A stretch of 64,000 nt of DNA from Serratia marcescens subsp. marcescens ATCC 13880 (GCF_017299535.1 NZ_CP071238.1:1674001-1738000); one strand, 5' to 3'. Shown: positions 31,765 through 41,028, counted from the stretch's first letter. A program made the numbers and translations. The notes: generated from the sequence alone by a model not told the origin.

Positions 31765-32301
31765 ATGTTTTTTTCAAGGAATCGAGCGGGTGCCGTTCTT
31801 TTGGCGTCGTTGGCGTTTGCGCCCGGCAGTGCAATTTCCGCCGCACAGGGGTGGGGCAAAGTCAGTATGCACGGCGCCATTATCGACACTGCCTGCGCCA
31901 TTGCCGCCGGCAGCCGCGATCAGACTATCGATATGGACACGCTTCCTATCGGACAGATCATTCGTGACGGCCAGGGGATGACTAAACCTTTCAGTATTGA
32001 ATTGGTTAATTGCATTTTGGAACGTCCGGAAAACAAGCCTGATTGGAAATTCTTTCAGGTCACGTTTGACGGTTTGGCGGAAGGCGTTTTGTTTGGCGTA
32101 CAGGGTGATGCGCGCGGCATCGCATTGAAGATAAAAGACAGCCGCGGCAGGCCGGTTATTCCAGGGGAACCGTTGCCGATGGAGGGAATAATACCGGGGA
32201 GCCGAGTGCTGAATTATTCCATGACGTTAATGCCGAATCACCAGCCGTTGAAGGTGGGAGCGTATTTTTCCACAGTGCGTTTTAAGCTGGATTATTTTTG
32301 A
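31765..32301 (+). CDS. Second fimbrial subunit, possible PapH/MrpB-like anchor
   Basis: A 178-aa pilin-fold protein. The signal peptide ends near S-A-I-S-A-A. K-V-S-M-H-G-A-I-I-D-T-A-C-A-I and a second Cys in V-N-C-I match pilins, and the C-terminus F-K-L-D-Y-F has the penultimate Tyr. The ATG at 31765 follows AAAGGAA. Its position between the major pilin and the usher matches papH in pap and mrpB in mrp, whose products end assembly and anchor the rod. That role is inferred from order and the divergent sequence. Confidence 0.78.
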   Translation: MFFSRNRAGAVLLASLAFAPGSAISAAQGWGKVSMHGAIIDTACAIAAGSRDQTIDMDTLPIGQIIRDGQGMTKPFSIELVNCILERPENKPDWKFFQVTFDGLAEGVLFGVQGDARGIALKIKDSRGRPVIPGEPLPMEGIIPGSRVLNYSMTLMPNHQPLKVGAYFSTVRFKLDYF

Positions 32302-32347
32302 TTTTTTCTCGTACTGACGGTTAATTCGTTATTGAAAGGACTTTATT

Positions 32348-34891
32348 ATGCTTTCACCGGCAGGGAAGTTATTTCGTCTTCAGGCCTTGGGGCTCTGTGT
32401 CGCCCTTTCTCTGGGAAATCCGATCGCGTTGGTTTATGCCGCCGACGTTATTCAATTCAATACTGACGTCTTGGACATCAACGATCGTAAAAATATCGAT
32501 CTGAGCCAATTTACGCGCAGCGGCTACATCATGCCGGGCGTTTATACCATGGTGGTGCACGTCAATAAGAACGACCTGCCGGAACAGCCGGTGACGTTTA
32601 TGGCGCCCGAGAACGATCCTAAAGGCAGCGAAGCCTGTCTTTCGCCGGAGTTGGTCAACCAACTGGGGCTGAAAGAAAAACTGTTGAGCACGCTGAACTG
32701 GACGCACGGCGGCCGTTGCCTTGAGGCCTCCAGCCTGGCTGGGATGGAGGCCCGCGGCGATCTTGCCAGCTCCTCGCTGTACCTCAATATTCCTCAGGCC
32801 TATCTGGAATACAGCTCGGAAAACTGGGACCCGCCTTCGCGCTGGGATGACGGTATTCCCGGGTTGCTGTTTGACTATAACGTCAATGCTCAAACGCAAA
32901 AACATCAGAAAGGCGGCAGCAGTTACAGCCTGAGCGGCAACGGCACCGGCGGCGCCAATCTGGGCGCCTGGCGTCTACGCGCCGATTGGCAGGCTAATCT
33001 CAACCATCAGACCGGTTCTTCTCAGTCGACCGACAAACAGTTCGACTGGAGCCGCTATTACGCCTATCGGGCTATTCCGGCGCTGCGCTCGCGGCTGACG
33101 ATGGGGGAGGATTATCTGAACTCCGACATTTTCGACAGCCTGCGTTTTACCGGCGTCAGTCTGCGATCCGACGACAGCATGCTGCCGCCCAACCTGCGCG
33201 GCTATGCGCCGGAAGTGACGGGCGTGGCGAAAACCAACGCCAAGGTGGTGGTCAGCCAACAGGGGCGCGTGCTGTATGAGACGCAGGTGGCGGCGGGGCC
33301 ATTCCGCATTCAGGACATCAACGACGCGGTTTCCGGCGAGCTGGACGTACGCGTCGAAGAGCAAGACGGCAGCGTGCAGGAGTTCAAGATGAACACCGCC
33401 AACATCCCTTATCTGACGCGACCGGGTACGGTGCGTTACAAGCTGGCGACGGGCAAGCCGTCGGAATGGGGGCATCACCTGCGCGGGCCGATGTTCGGCA
33501 CCGGTGAGTTCTCCTGGGGCATCAGCAACGGCTGGTCGCTGTACGGCGGGGGCATCGCCGGCGGCGATTACAACGCGCTGTCGCTGGGGATCGGGCGCGA
33601 TCTGATGGCGCTGGGGGCGTTGTCGTTCGATGCCACGCAGTCGCGTGCGCGCTTGCCGCAGGAGGGCGCTCTGACCGGCGGTTCGTACCGGTTGAGCTAT
33701 TCGAAGAACTTCGACCAGTACGACAGCCAGATCACCTTCGCCGGCTACCGCTTCTCCCAGGAGGACTTCATGAGCATGGGGGACTACCTCGATGCGCGTT
33801 ACGAAGGAGGACGCAGCGGCAAGAGCAAGGAAATGTACACCATCACCTTCAACAAACAGTTCCGCGATCTGGGGTTGAGCACCTATCTCAACTACAGCCA
33901 CCAAACCTACTGGGATCGGGCGCCGAACGATCGTTACAACCTGATGGTATCGCGCTACTTCGATATCGGCGATTTCAAGAGCGTCAGCGTGTCGCTGTCG
34001 GCCTATCGCAACCGCTATAACGAACGCAATGACGACGGGATGTATCTGTCGCTGTCGCTGCCCTGGGGCAGCGCGGGCACGCTCAGTTACAACATGACGC
34101 TCGATCGCGAAGAGAACGCCCACCGGGTCGGTTACTACAACCGGGTCGATGAACACAACAACTATCAGATCAGCGCCGGCGCCGCACGCAGCGGGGCGAC
34201 GGCCAGCGGCTATTACAGCCATCAGGGCGATATGGCGCAGATCAACGCCAACGCCAGCTACCAGGCCGGCCGCTATAGCGCCGTCGGCATCGGCGCGCAG
34301 GGCGGCCTGACGATGGCGGCGGAAGGGGCGGTGCTGCACCGTGTCAATACGCCGGGCGGCACACGCTTGCTGCTCGATACCGAAGGCGTCGCCGGCGTGC
34401 CGGTACGCGGCTACGGCAGTACGGTGCTGACCAACCGTTACGGCAAAGCGGTGGTGGCGGATGTAAACAGCTACTACCGCAATAAGGCCAGCATTGATCT
34501 CAACAGCCTGAGCGACAACGTCGAGGCGACGCGTTCCGTGGTGCAGGCCACGTTGACCGAGGGAGCCATCGGCTACCGCAAGTTTGAGGTGATTGCCGGC
34601 GAGAAGGCGATGGCGATCGTCAAACTGGCGGACGGCAGCGAGCCTCCATTCGGCGCCACGGTGTTGAATGCCCGTAAACAGGAGACCGGCATCATCAATG
34701 ACGGCGGCAGCGTTTACCTGTCTGGCCTCAACCCCGGCGAGCGCATGAGCGTGCATTGGAACGGCGCGGCGCAGTGTGAAATCCAGCTGCCGGCGCCGTT
34801 GCCGGCCGAAATGCTGATGAACACGATGAACACGCTGCTGCTGCCTTGCCGTCCTCTTGCCGGCAACAAGCCGGCGGCTGACGCCAACTGA
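32348..34891 (+). CDS. Outer-membrane fimbrial usher
   Basis: An 847-aa usher. The signal peptide ends near V-Y-A-A. It has an N-terminal chaperone-binding domain (F-N-T-D-V-L-D near the start), a 24-strand beta-barrel with plug (around Y-A-P-E-V-T-G-V-A-K-T-N-A-K-V-V-V near 290) and two C-terminal domains ending with a Cys pair (C-E-I-Q-L-P and L-L-P-C). Length and motifs fit PapC/FimD/MrpC. It translocates chaperone-subunit complexes and polymerises the pilus. It lies 46 bp downstream of the second pilin. Confidence 0.96.
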   Translation: MLSPAGKLFRLQALGLCVALSLGNPIALVYAADVIQFNTDVLDINDRKNIDLSQFTRSGYIMPGVYTMVVHVNKNDLPEQPVTFMAPENDPKGSEACLSPELVNQLGLKEKLLSTLNWTHGGRCLEASSLAGMEARGDLASSSLYLNIPQAYLEYSSENWDPPSRWDDGIPGLLFDYNVNAQTQKHQKGGSSYSLSGNGTGGANLGAWRLRADWQANLNHQTGSSQSTDKQFDWSRYYAYRAIPALRSRLTMGEDYLNSDIFDSLRFTGVSLRSDDSMLPPNLRGYAPEVTGVAKTNAKVVVSQQGRVLYETQVAAGPFRIQDINDAVSGELDVRVEEQDGSVQEFKMNTANIPYLTRPGTVRYKLATGKPSEWGHHLRGPMFGTGEFSWGISNGWSLYGGGIAGGDYNALSLGIGRDLMALGALSFDATQSRARLPQEGALTGGSYRLSYSKNFDQYDSQITFAGYRFSQEDFMSMGDYLDARYEGGRSGKSKEMYTITFNKQFRDLGLSTYLNYSHQTYWDRAPNDRYNLMVSRYFDIGDFKSVSVSLSAYRNRYNERNDDGMYLSLSLPWGSAGTLSYNMTLDREENAHRVGYYNRVDEHNNYQISAGAARSGATASGYYSHQGDMAQINANASYQAGRYSAVGIGAQGGLTMAAEGAVLHRVNTPGGTRLLLDTEGVAGVPVRGYGSTVLTNRYGKAVVADVNSYYRNKASIDLNSLSDNVEATRSVVQATLTEGAIGYRKFEVIAGEKAMAIVKLADGSEPPFGATVLNARKQETGIINDGGSVYLSGLNPGERMSVHWNGAAQCEIQLPAPLPAEMLMNTMNTLLLPCRPLAGNKPAADAN

Positions 34892-34972
34892 CTTATACCC
34901 GGCGGAGTGCGCTCCGCCGCTAAACCGCCGGAGCGGGATTGCCCGCCTTCGGCCGACTGGAACCGTGAAGAC

Positions 34973-35737
34973 ATGATGAATCTGACTATGACCAGAAAGA
35001 CCGTTTCCCTTGTGGGCCCGCTCGCCGCCGCATTGACGCTCGGCGCGGTCGGCCTGCCCGCTCATGCGGCTATCGCGCTGGATCGCACGCGCGTGATTTT
35101 CGACGGCGACCTGAAAACGGTCAGTCTCAACATCAGTAACCAGAACAAACAGTTGCCGTATCTGGCGCAGGGGTGGATCGAAGACGATCGCGGCAACAAA
35201 ATCCAAAGCCCTTTCACCGTGTTGCCGCCGGTGCAGCGGGTGGAGCCGGGCAAACCGAGCCAGGTGAAGATCCAGTCGCTGCCGGCCGCGCGTCAGCTGC
35301 CGCAGGACAGGGAGACGCTGTATTACTTCAACCTGCGTGAAATCCCGCCGCGCAGCAACAAGCCGAATACGCTGCAGATAGCGTTGCAGACGCGCATCAA
35401 AATGTTTTATCGCCCGGCGGCGCTCGCCCCGAAGAAGAATGCGGCGCCGTGGCAGGAGCAGCTGACCCTGACCCGGCAGGGTGACAAGTACGTGGTGAAC
35501 AACCCGACCCCGTATTACGTGACGATCGTTGAGGCGAGCGCCGGCAAGGGCGGGAAAGGGGCGGCGGGCTTTGAACCGTTGATGGTGGCGCCGAAGGCCA
35601 ATGCCCCGCTGAACGTCTCCGCCGCGAGCCTCGGCAACGCGCCGTCGCTGGCGTACATCAACGATTACGGCGGGCGGCCGCAGTTGAACTTCCGCTGCGC
35701 CGGCAATGCCTGCCAGGCCGTGCCGGCCGCCAAATGA
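34973..35737 (+). CDS. Periplasmic fimbrial chaperone
   Basis: A 254-aa PapD/FimC-type chaperone. The signal peptide ends in L-P-A-H-A-A. The N-terminal Ig domain has R-V-I-F-D-G-D with the conserved Arg, then S-L-N-I-S-N-Q-N, Y-L-A-Q-G-W-I-E-D, P-P-V-Q-R-V-E-P-G, the family stretch E-T-L-Y-Y-F-N-L-R-E-I-P, and Lys in R-I-K-M-F-Y-R-P. The G1 donor strand (residues alternating near A-L-Q-T-R) is present. The ATG at 34973 (or 34976) begins just before the signal peptide; the open frame upstream lacks a start with support. It folds pilins by donor-strand complementation. Confidence 0.95.
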   Translation: MMNLTMTRKTVSLVGPLAAALTLGAVGLPAHAAIALDRTRVIFDGDLKTVSLNISNQNKQLPYLAQGWIEDDRGNKIQSPFTVLPPVQRVEPGKPSQVKIQSLPAARQLPQDRETLYYFNLREIPPRSNKPNTLQIALQTRIKMFYRPAALAPKKNAAPWQEQLTLTRQGDKYVVNNPTPYYVTIVEASAGKGGKGAAGFEPLMVAPKANAPLNVSAASLGNAPSLAYINDYGGRPQLNFRCAGNACQAVPAAK

Positions 35738-35790
35738 CGAGCCGCGCGCAGGCAGGAAAGACAGAGTGAACACAGCGGAGTGAACGAATC

Positions 35791-36447
35791 ATGCAACGAA
35801 AGATCCCCATGCTGTTGGGAAAGGCCTATGAGCGTCATCAGCGACGCACTATCGGCCTGACGGTATTGGCCGCGCTGATGGTGCCGCTGACGGCGGGCGC
35901 GATGCTGATGCTGATGCCGCCGGCCCGCGCGGTAGACAATTGGGACGTGGAGGGCGCGAACGGCACGCTCCACGTCTACGGCGCGTTGACGGAAAGCGCC
36001 TGCAGCCTGGAAATGACCACCGCTCGTCAGGAAGTGTGGTTGGGTGAGACGGGAACGGCGCACTTCCAGCGCCCGGGCGATCGCGGCACGCCGGTGGCGT
36101 TCGAGCTGACGCTGAAAGACTGTCTGCGGGCGCCGGCGAGCAACCGCGACGCCTGGACCGGAGTGCTGGCCTGGAGCGGCAGCCAGCCTGCGGTGTCCGT
36201 GGCGTTTGCCGCGCCGACGGATGACGACGCGCCGGGGTTGGTCAGGGTCGCCGGCGTTACCGGATTGGGGTTGCAGTTGGCAGATGCCACCGGCCTGCCA
36301 GTGCGCCTCGGCGCGCGTAACAAACCGGTATTGCTGACGCCGGGACAAAACACCCTGATGTACACGGTGACGCCGGTGCGCACCCCGGCGACGCTGAGCG
36401 CCGGCGCTTACCGTGCGGCGATCGATTTCCGGCTTTACTACGACTAA
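35791..36447 (+). CDS. Fimbrial subunit with extended signal sequence
   Basis: A 218-aa pilin-like protein. Residues 1-20 are basic and polar; a hydrophobic segment to about 46 ends at P-P-A-R-A, giving an unusually long signal. The mature part has G-T-L-H-V-Y-G-A-L-T-E-S-A-C-S-L, a second Cys in L-K-D-C-L, and a C-terminal D-F-R-L-Y-Y-D strand. It is a minor pilus component located after the chaperone, as with PapE/F/K or MrpE/F. It starts 53 bp after the chaperone gene. Confidence 0.85.
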   Translation: MQRKIPMLLGKAYERHQRRTIGLTVLAALMVPLTAGAMLMLMPPARAVDNWDVEGANGTLHVYGALTESACSLEMTTARQEVWLGETGTAHFQRPGDRGTPVAFELTLKDCLRAPASNRDAWTGVLAWSGSQPAVSVAFAAPTDDDAPGLVRVAGVTGLGLQLADATGLPVRLGARNKPVLLTPGQNTLMYTVTPVRTPATLSAGAYRAAIDFRLYYD

Positions 36448-36497
36448 TACGCCGCTTGCGCCCGGTCGGCGCAAGCGCAACCAAAGGGAGTGGCGTC

Positions 36498-37052
36498 ATG
36501 CGCGCGACAGAGACGAACCGGCGCCGGAGCGCGCTGTTGGGGGCTGGCATGGTCATGGCGGCCGGCATAATGGCGCAGTCGGCGACTGCGGCGGAAAACA
36601 TGCGCTTTCACGGCACGCTGGTGGCCGAGCCGTGCGTCATTCAGCCAGGGGATGAGGACATTCCGCTGGATTTCGGCACCATCGTCGACAAATACCTGTA
36701 TCTGAACACCCGCTCCCACAGCCAAACCTTCGCGTTGCACCTGACCGAGTGCGATCTCAGCCTGGGCAATACGGTGGCTATCACGTTTACCGGCACCGAG
36801 AACGCCAAACTGCCCGGCCTGTTGGCGTTGGATGCCGGCAGCCTGGCGTCGGGGATCGGCATCGGGCTGGAGGACAGCAGCGGCAAGGCGCTGCCGCTCA
36901 ATCGCGCCAGCGATAAATTCCGCCTGAATGCCGGCAACACCACGCTTACGCTGCAGGCCTATGTGCAAGGGGAGCCGGAGGCTATCCAGACGAAGTCCAT
37001 CGGCCGCGGCACTTTCAGCGCGGTGGCCACTTTTACGTTGGAATACGAATAA
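36498..37052 (+). CDS. Minor fimbrial subunit
   Basis: A 184-aa pilin. The signal peptide ends Q-S-A-T-A-A. M-R-F-H-G-T-L-V-A-E-P-C-V-I-Q-P-G-D-E-D and the second Cys in L-T-E-C-D-L are typical of the MrpF/PapF-type adaptors. The protein ends F-S-A-V-A-T-F-T-L-E-Y-E with penultimate Tyr. The ATG at 36498 follows AAAGGGAG. It starts 50 bp after the previous pilin gene. Confidence 0.88.
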   Translation: MRATETNRRRSALLGAGMVMAAGIMAQSATAAENMRFHGTLVAEPCVIQPGDEDIPLDFGTIVDKYLYLNTRSHSQTFALHLTECDLSLGNTVAITFTGTENAKLPGLLALDAGSLASGIGIGLEDSSGKALPLNRASDKFRLNAGNTTLTLQAYVQGEPEAIQTKSIGRGTFSAVATFTLEYE

Positions 37053-37076
37053 GCGTCTACAAGGACAAGAAACGCA

Positions 37077-37499
37077 ATGATGAGAAAGCACGTCAATCAC
37101 GCCCTGCGCATGGGGCTGCTGTGCCTGTTGGCGTTGAGCGCCGCCGCTTGCCAAAGCCAAAAGTCGGGCAAGCCCGCCGTGAACACTAAAAATCAGGTTG
37201 TGCAACCTCCGTCAGAAGAGGCTTTGCGCAAGCAGCGTGAGGCCGAGCAGCTGCAGCAGTGCCAGCAGCAACTGGGGGCATTGCGCGCGATCGACGAGAA
37301 ACAGTATCAGCGCTATAAGCAGGCCTTCGACAGCCTGATGAGCGGCGCTTCGCAGTACGCCAGCCTGCGCGCCAGGGTAAACGGCGACACGCAGGCGACG
37401 GTGGATGCGCTGTATCGCTACAAGGTCAACTATCTGTGCGCCGGGGTGAATCAGGCGGTGTTGACCGGCTTGGCGGATCGCGGGGAGCAGATTAAATGA
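37077..37499 (+). CDS. Small predicted lipoprotein of the fimbrial operon
   Basis: A 140-aa protein with a lipobox L-S-A-A-A-C at the end of a signal peptide, so it is probably lipid-modified at Cys25. The mature part is Lys/Gln rich and helical (S-E-E-A-L-R-K-Q-R-E-A-E-Q-L-Q-Q-C-Q-Q-Q) and holds two more Cys. I do not recognise the family. It starts 24 bp after a pilin gene, and its stop codon overlaps the ATG of the FKBP-like gene (ATGA), so the two are probably made together and may work as a periplasmic or outer-membrane accessory pair. Confidence 0.72.
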   Translation: MMRKHVNHALRMGLLCLLALSAAACQSQKSGKPAVNTKNQVVQPPSEEALRKQREAEQLQQCQQQLGALRAIDEKQYQRYKQAFDSLMSGASQYASLRARVNGDTQATVDALYRYKVNYLCAGVNQAVLTGLADRGEQIK

Positions 37500-38884
37500 G
37501 GCTGCGCCAGCTGGGCTGCGTCGCTCTGCTGTTCTCCGGCGTCGCGCTGGCGGACGACGGCGTGCCGGCGCTGCTGCAGTTTGCCGAGCAGTATCAACGG
37601 CAAAACACCGTGCCGACGAACGAAAAAGCGGCGCCAGCCGACCGCGGGGCGGGACAAAAAAGGCCTGAGCCGGCAAAGCGCACGTCGGGCGCCAACCAGC
37701 CTGCTTCATCGGCCAAAGCTTTTACGCTGACCCAGGAATTATTGGCGCGTGATCAACAGCTGGCGCGTCAGCGAATGGAACTGACGATGTTGCGCCAGGA
37801 ACTCGCCGCGTTGCGGGCGGAGAAAGCGACGCCATCCGTCGCGACGTTGCCGGACTCGTCAACGCTTCAGCAGTGGATCGCCGGGCTGGGCGCCGCCTGG
37901 CGCGGTTCGCCCGATGCGCAGCGCGCCGAGGCGCTGTTGCGTCAGGCGACGCAGGAAACCGCCAAAAGCAGAGCGGCGGCGGCGCAGGCCGAACGGCGCG
38001 TTACCGAGCTGGAATCTGCCGCGCAGGCATCGGCACAGACGCTTGCACAACGCCAACGGGAGCACCAGGAGGCGTTGCACGCTCTGCGCGCTGCGTTGGA
38101 AGAGAGCGAGCAGAAGCGGGCCGGTGAGCAGAAAGTGACCCAGCAGACGCGCGAAGCGCTATTGGCGCTGCATAAGCGGCTGCAATGGGAAGTGACGCCG
38201 GAGCAGTTGAAGGATGAACGCAAGCGTTTGTCCTATGCGGCGGGCAGTGCGCTGGGGCGGGACATTCAGGGGGTAGTGGCGGCGCGTCAAAGCTGGGGCG
38301 TACCGGTGGACCGCGACAGCCTGTTGGCGGGCGTCATCGATAGCGTCTCGGGGCGTTTGCGGCTGCCGCCGGATGAACTGGATGCGCTGACGGCGCAGGC
38401 GGATGCCGCCGCCGTGGCCGCGCGTGAGAAACGCGTTAACGAACAGCGGCGGCGTGATGAAGATTACCTGGCGCGATTCAGTCAACAAAAGGGCGTAAAG
38501 CAGTCGGCGATGGGCTTTTGGTATCGGGTGGATTACGCCGGGGAGGGCGCGCTGGCGCCAACGGCGGTGGTCGATGTGGTCGTGAAGGAGAAGTTGACCG
38601 ACGGTACGGTGATCCAGGATATGGAACTGAGCGGCAAGGTGCTGTCGCAACCGCTGTCCGAGTATCCGCCGCTGTTCAGGGAGGCGATAAGCCATCTGCA
38701 CAACCACGGTTCGCTGACGATGGTTGTGCCGCCGGCGCTGGCCTACGGCGAAACCGGCTACCCGCCGAAAGTGCCACCTAACGCCACCATGATTTATGAA
38801 TTACGCATCGACAACAGTCAGGCGCCGGCAAAGGGCGCTCAGGCGGTTAAACGGGAAGCCGGAACGGCGGGAGGGCAGGGATGA
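37496..38884 (+). CDS. Coiled-coil protein with degenerate FKBP domain
   Basis: A 462-aa secreted protein (signal peptide ending V-A-L-A). Residues about 75-225 form a long Gln/Arg/Glu-rich coiled coil. Residues about 228-330 resemble the FKBP_N dimerisation domain of FkpA/Mip (R-L-S-Y-A-A-G-S-A-L-G-R-D-I-Q). Residues about 340-440 are an FKBP domain ending Y-G-E-T-G-Y-P-P-K-V-P-P-N-A. The usual F-D-S-S and V-I-x-G-W-x-E-G active-site segments are replaced by I-Q-D-M and a Pro-rich stretch, so isomerase activity is doubtful and a chaperone role likelier. It overlaps both neighbours by 4 bp. Confidence 0.8.
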   Translation: MRLRQLGCVALLFSGVALADDGVPALLQFAEQYQRQNTVPTNEKAAPADRGAGQKRPEPAKRTSGANQPASSAKAFTLTQELLARDQQLARQRMELTMLRQELAALRAEKATPSVATLPDSSTLQQWIAGLGAAWRGSPDAQRAEALLRQATQETAKSRAAAAQAERRVTELESAAQASAQTLAQRQREHQEALHALRAALEESEQKRAGEQKVTQQTREALLALHKRLQWEVTPEQLKDERKRLSYAAGSALGRDIQGVVAARQSWGVPVDRDSLLAGVIDSVSGRLRLPPDELDALTAQADAAAVAAREKRVNEQRRRDEDYLARFSQQKGVKQSAMGFWYRVDYAGEGALAPTAVVDVVVKEKLTDGTVIQDMELSGKVLSQPLSEYPPLFREAISHLHNHGSLTMVVPPALAYGETGYPPKVPPNATMIYELRIDNSQAPAKGAQAVKREAGTAGGQG

Positions 38885-39582
38885 ACACGATGATAAAAAT
38901 CGCGCTATTTGATGAAAACCGTTACTTCAGCGCCGGCTGGCAGGAGGCTCTGGCGCTGCACTTCAGCACTTACGGCAAGCGCACGCTGTTACTGGATGCG
39001 CAGCAGGTTCACGAAGCCGATCTGGTGTTCTGCTATTTTCCTCCCGGCGTGCAAAGCTGTTTTTGTCACTTCTTTGAGACGCAGACCGCGGGGCGCAAAA
39101 CGCTGTATTTCTCGTTGCGAACGCCGGAGGGGCGGCATAAGCGCACCGTTGGGAACCGTTGCGCGCTGGAGGCCGGTGTTATCTACCACGATACGCCGTT
39201 GGTCTCGGCGCTGTATCAGGTGAGCGCCGAGCTGGAACGGCGCAGCAAATGGCCGGGCAGGCCGGGTTGTGGCAGGAACTGCATATGCCAGCACCGCGGC
39301 CTGACGCTGCGCGAACAGGAGATCATGCGCTGTATGACGCGGGAGATGGGGGTGACGCAAATCGCACGGATGCTGGACATCAGCGTGAAAACCGTCAGCA
39401 ACCACAAGATGAGCGTTATGCGCAAAATGGGATTCCGGCGTAATGCCGAGCTTTATGGGTGGCTGCGACACAGCGCCCGTCCCGGCGCCATGGGGCTCGA
39501 ACCGGCATTCAGCCGGGCGTTGCGGCAGGGAAGGAACGGCATTGAGACGGCGCCGGCCAAATCGGACCGGCCGGCGCCTTAA
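38881..39582 (+). CDS. LuxR-type regulator with Cys-rich N-terminus
   Basis: A 233-aa protein. A C-terminal LuxR/NarL HTH spans about residues 139-195 (L-T-L-R-E-Q-E-I-M-R-C-M-T-R-E-M-G and S-V-K-T-V-S-N-H-K). The N-terminal 120 residues look like a degenerate receiver without a phosphorylatable Asp pattern. Eight Cys occur, including C-x3-C-x-C at 130-136 just before the HTH, which could bind metal or sense redox. The start ATG overlaps the FKBP stop (ATGA). As the last gene of the fimbrial operon it could feed back on pilus or motility genes. Confidence 0.82.
   Translation: MNTMIKIALFDENRYFSAGWQEALALHFSTYGKRTLLLDAQQVHEADLVFCYFPPGVQSCFCHFFETQTAGRKTLYFSLRTPEGRHKRTVGNRCALEAGVIYHDTPLVSALYQVSAELERRSKWPGRPGCGRNCICQHRGLTLREQEIMRCMTREMGVTQIARMLDISVKTVSNHKMSVMRKMGFRRNAELYGWLRHSARPGAMGLEPAFSRALRQGRNGIETAPAKSDRPAP
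39549..39578. other. GC-rich hairpin at the 3' end of the fimbrial operon
   Basis: Inverted repeats rich in G and C (arms around 39549-39558 and 39567-39578) overlap the last codons of the LuxR gene. No T-run follows on either strand, so it is not a standard intrinsic terminator. It may aid termination between this operon and the convergent sdaB gene. Confidence 0.4.
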
Positions 39583-39599
39583 GTGCCTTACCGTGGCGA

Positions 39600-40967
39600 T
39601 CAGTTGCAGGCCACGACCTTGATCGCCAGCCCGCCCTGTGAGGTTTCGCGGTATTTGGCGTTCATGTCTTTGCCGGTTTCGTACATGGTTTCGATGACCT
39701 TATCCAGACAAACCCGCGGTTGGCTGGTGCGGCGCATCGCCATGCGCGCGGCATTGACTGCCTTGACGGCGGAAATGGCGTTGCGTTCGATGCAAGGCAC
39801 CTGAACCTGGCCGGCGAGCGGATCGCAGGTCAGTCCCAAATGGTGCTCCATGGCGATCTCCGCCGCGATGCACACCTGCGCCGGGCTGCCGCCCAGCAGC
39901 TCGGTCAACCCGGCCGCCGCCATCGAGCAGGCGACGCCCACTTCCCCCTGGCAACCCACTTCGGCGCCGGAGATCGAGGCGTTCATCTTGTACAGCGCGC
40001 CAATCACGCCGGACGCCAGGAAGTAGCGGGTGTAGGAATTGGCGTTCACCGGGCGGATGAACTTGTCGTAGTAGGCCAGCACCGCAGGGATGATGCCGCA
40101 GGCGCCGTTGGTCGGGGCGGTAACCACGCGGCCACCGGCGGCGTTCTCTTCGTTGACCGCCAGCGCGAACATGTTGATCCAATCGACCACGTTCATCGGG
40201 TCGATATTGTTCTTGTCTCCGGTCACCAGAATGCGGCGCAGCGCGGCGGCGCGGCGCGGCACCTTCATCGGGCCGGGCAGCAGGCCTTCGGTGTTGATGC
40301 CGCGCTCAATACCGGCGCTCATCACCTGCCAGACGTCGGCGAAGTGCGCGTCGATATCCGCTTTGCTGCGCAGCGCCAGCTCGTTCTGCATCACCAGGCC
40401 GGACAACGACAGCCCGGTCTCTTTGCAATGCTGCTGCAAATCGTGCGCCGATTTGAACGGGTAGGGCACCGGCGTTGCGCCCTCGGCGGACTGGCCGAAG
40501 TGCTCTTCGTCGACGATGAAACCGCCGCCGATCGAGTAATAGGTTTTGCTGTGCAGCAAGCGTTCACCGGCGAAGGCGCGGATGCGCATGCCGTTTTCGT
40601 GCAGCGGCAGGTTATCGCCGTGGAAATTCATGCCGCCATGCTGCGGGAAATCCACCTCGTGGTGGCCGTTGGCCAGCGGCAGGCGGCCGCGCTGTTCGAC
40701 GTCGCGGATAAAGCCCGGAATGCTGTCGATGTCCACGTCGTGCGGCAGGTTGCCGGCCAGGCCCATGATGATGGCGATATCGGTATGGTGGCCTTTACCG
40801 GTTAACGACAGCGAACCGTACACGTCGACCACCACGCGGGTGGTGTCCTGCAGCTGCTGGTGGGCGATCAGATCGTCAATGAACTGTTTGCCGGCTTTCA
40901 TCGGACCAACGGTGTGAGAACTGGATGGGCCAATGCCAATTTTGAAAATATCGAAAACGCTGACCAT
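39600..40967 (-). CDS. sdaB: L-serine ammonia-lyase
   Basis: A 455-aa [4Fe-4S] L-serine deaminase of the single-chain enterobacterial type. The N-terminal domain begins [19 protein letters not shown], and the cluster-binding cysteines are visible in G-A-C-G-I-I-P, G-L-T-C-D-P-L and Q-V-P-C-I-E-R-N-A. It converts serine to pyruvate and ammonia. The pairing with sdaC just upstream supports SdaB rather than SdaA. Confidence 0.93.
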   Translation of the reverse strand: MVSVFDIFKIGIGPSSSHTVGPMKAGKQFIDDLIAHQQLQDTTRVVVDVYGSLSLTGKGHHTDIAIIMGLAGNLPHDVDIDSIPGFIRDVEQRGRLPLANGHHEVDFPQHGGMNFHGDNLPLHENGMRIRAFAGERLLHSKTYYSIGGGFIVDEEHFGQSAEGATPVPYPFKSAHDLQQHCKETGLSLSGLVMQNELALRSKADIDAHFADVWQVMSAGIERGINTEGLLPGPMKVPRRAAALRRILVTGDKNNIDPMNVVDWINMFALAVNEENAAGGRVVTAPTNGACGIIPAVLAYYDKFIRPVNANSYTRYFLASGVIGALYKMNASISGAEVGCQGEVGVACSMAAAGLTELLGGSPAQVCIAAEIAMEHHLGLTCDPLAGQVQVPCIERNAISAVKAVNAARMAMRRTSQPRVCLDKVIETMYETGKDMNAKYRETSQGGLAIKVVACN

Positions 40968-41028
40968 GGTCTCGCCTCCTTCTTCAGGTTTCAGGCGGTG
41001 AATACGGGAAATGGGGGCAGTGCGGGAG

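Noticed and set aside
32975..35773. A 932-codon open frame on the minus strand opposite the usher and chaperone genes
   Set aside because: It mirrors high-GC codon use of the real genes on the plus strand, is rich in Arg/His/Ala/Val without any domain, and the plus-strand usher and chaperone have full family motifs.
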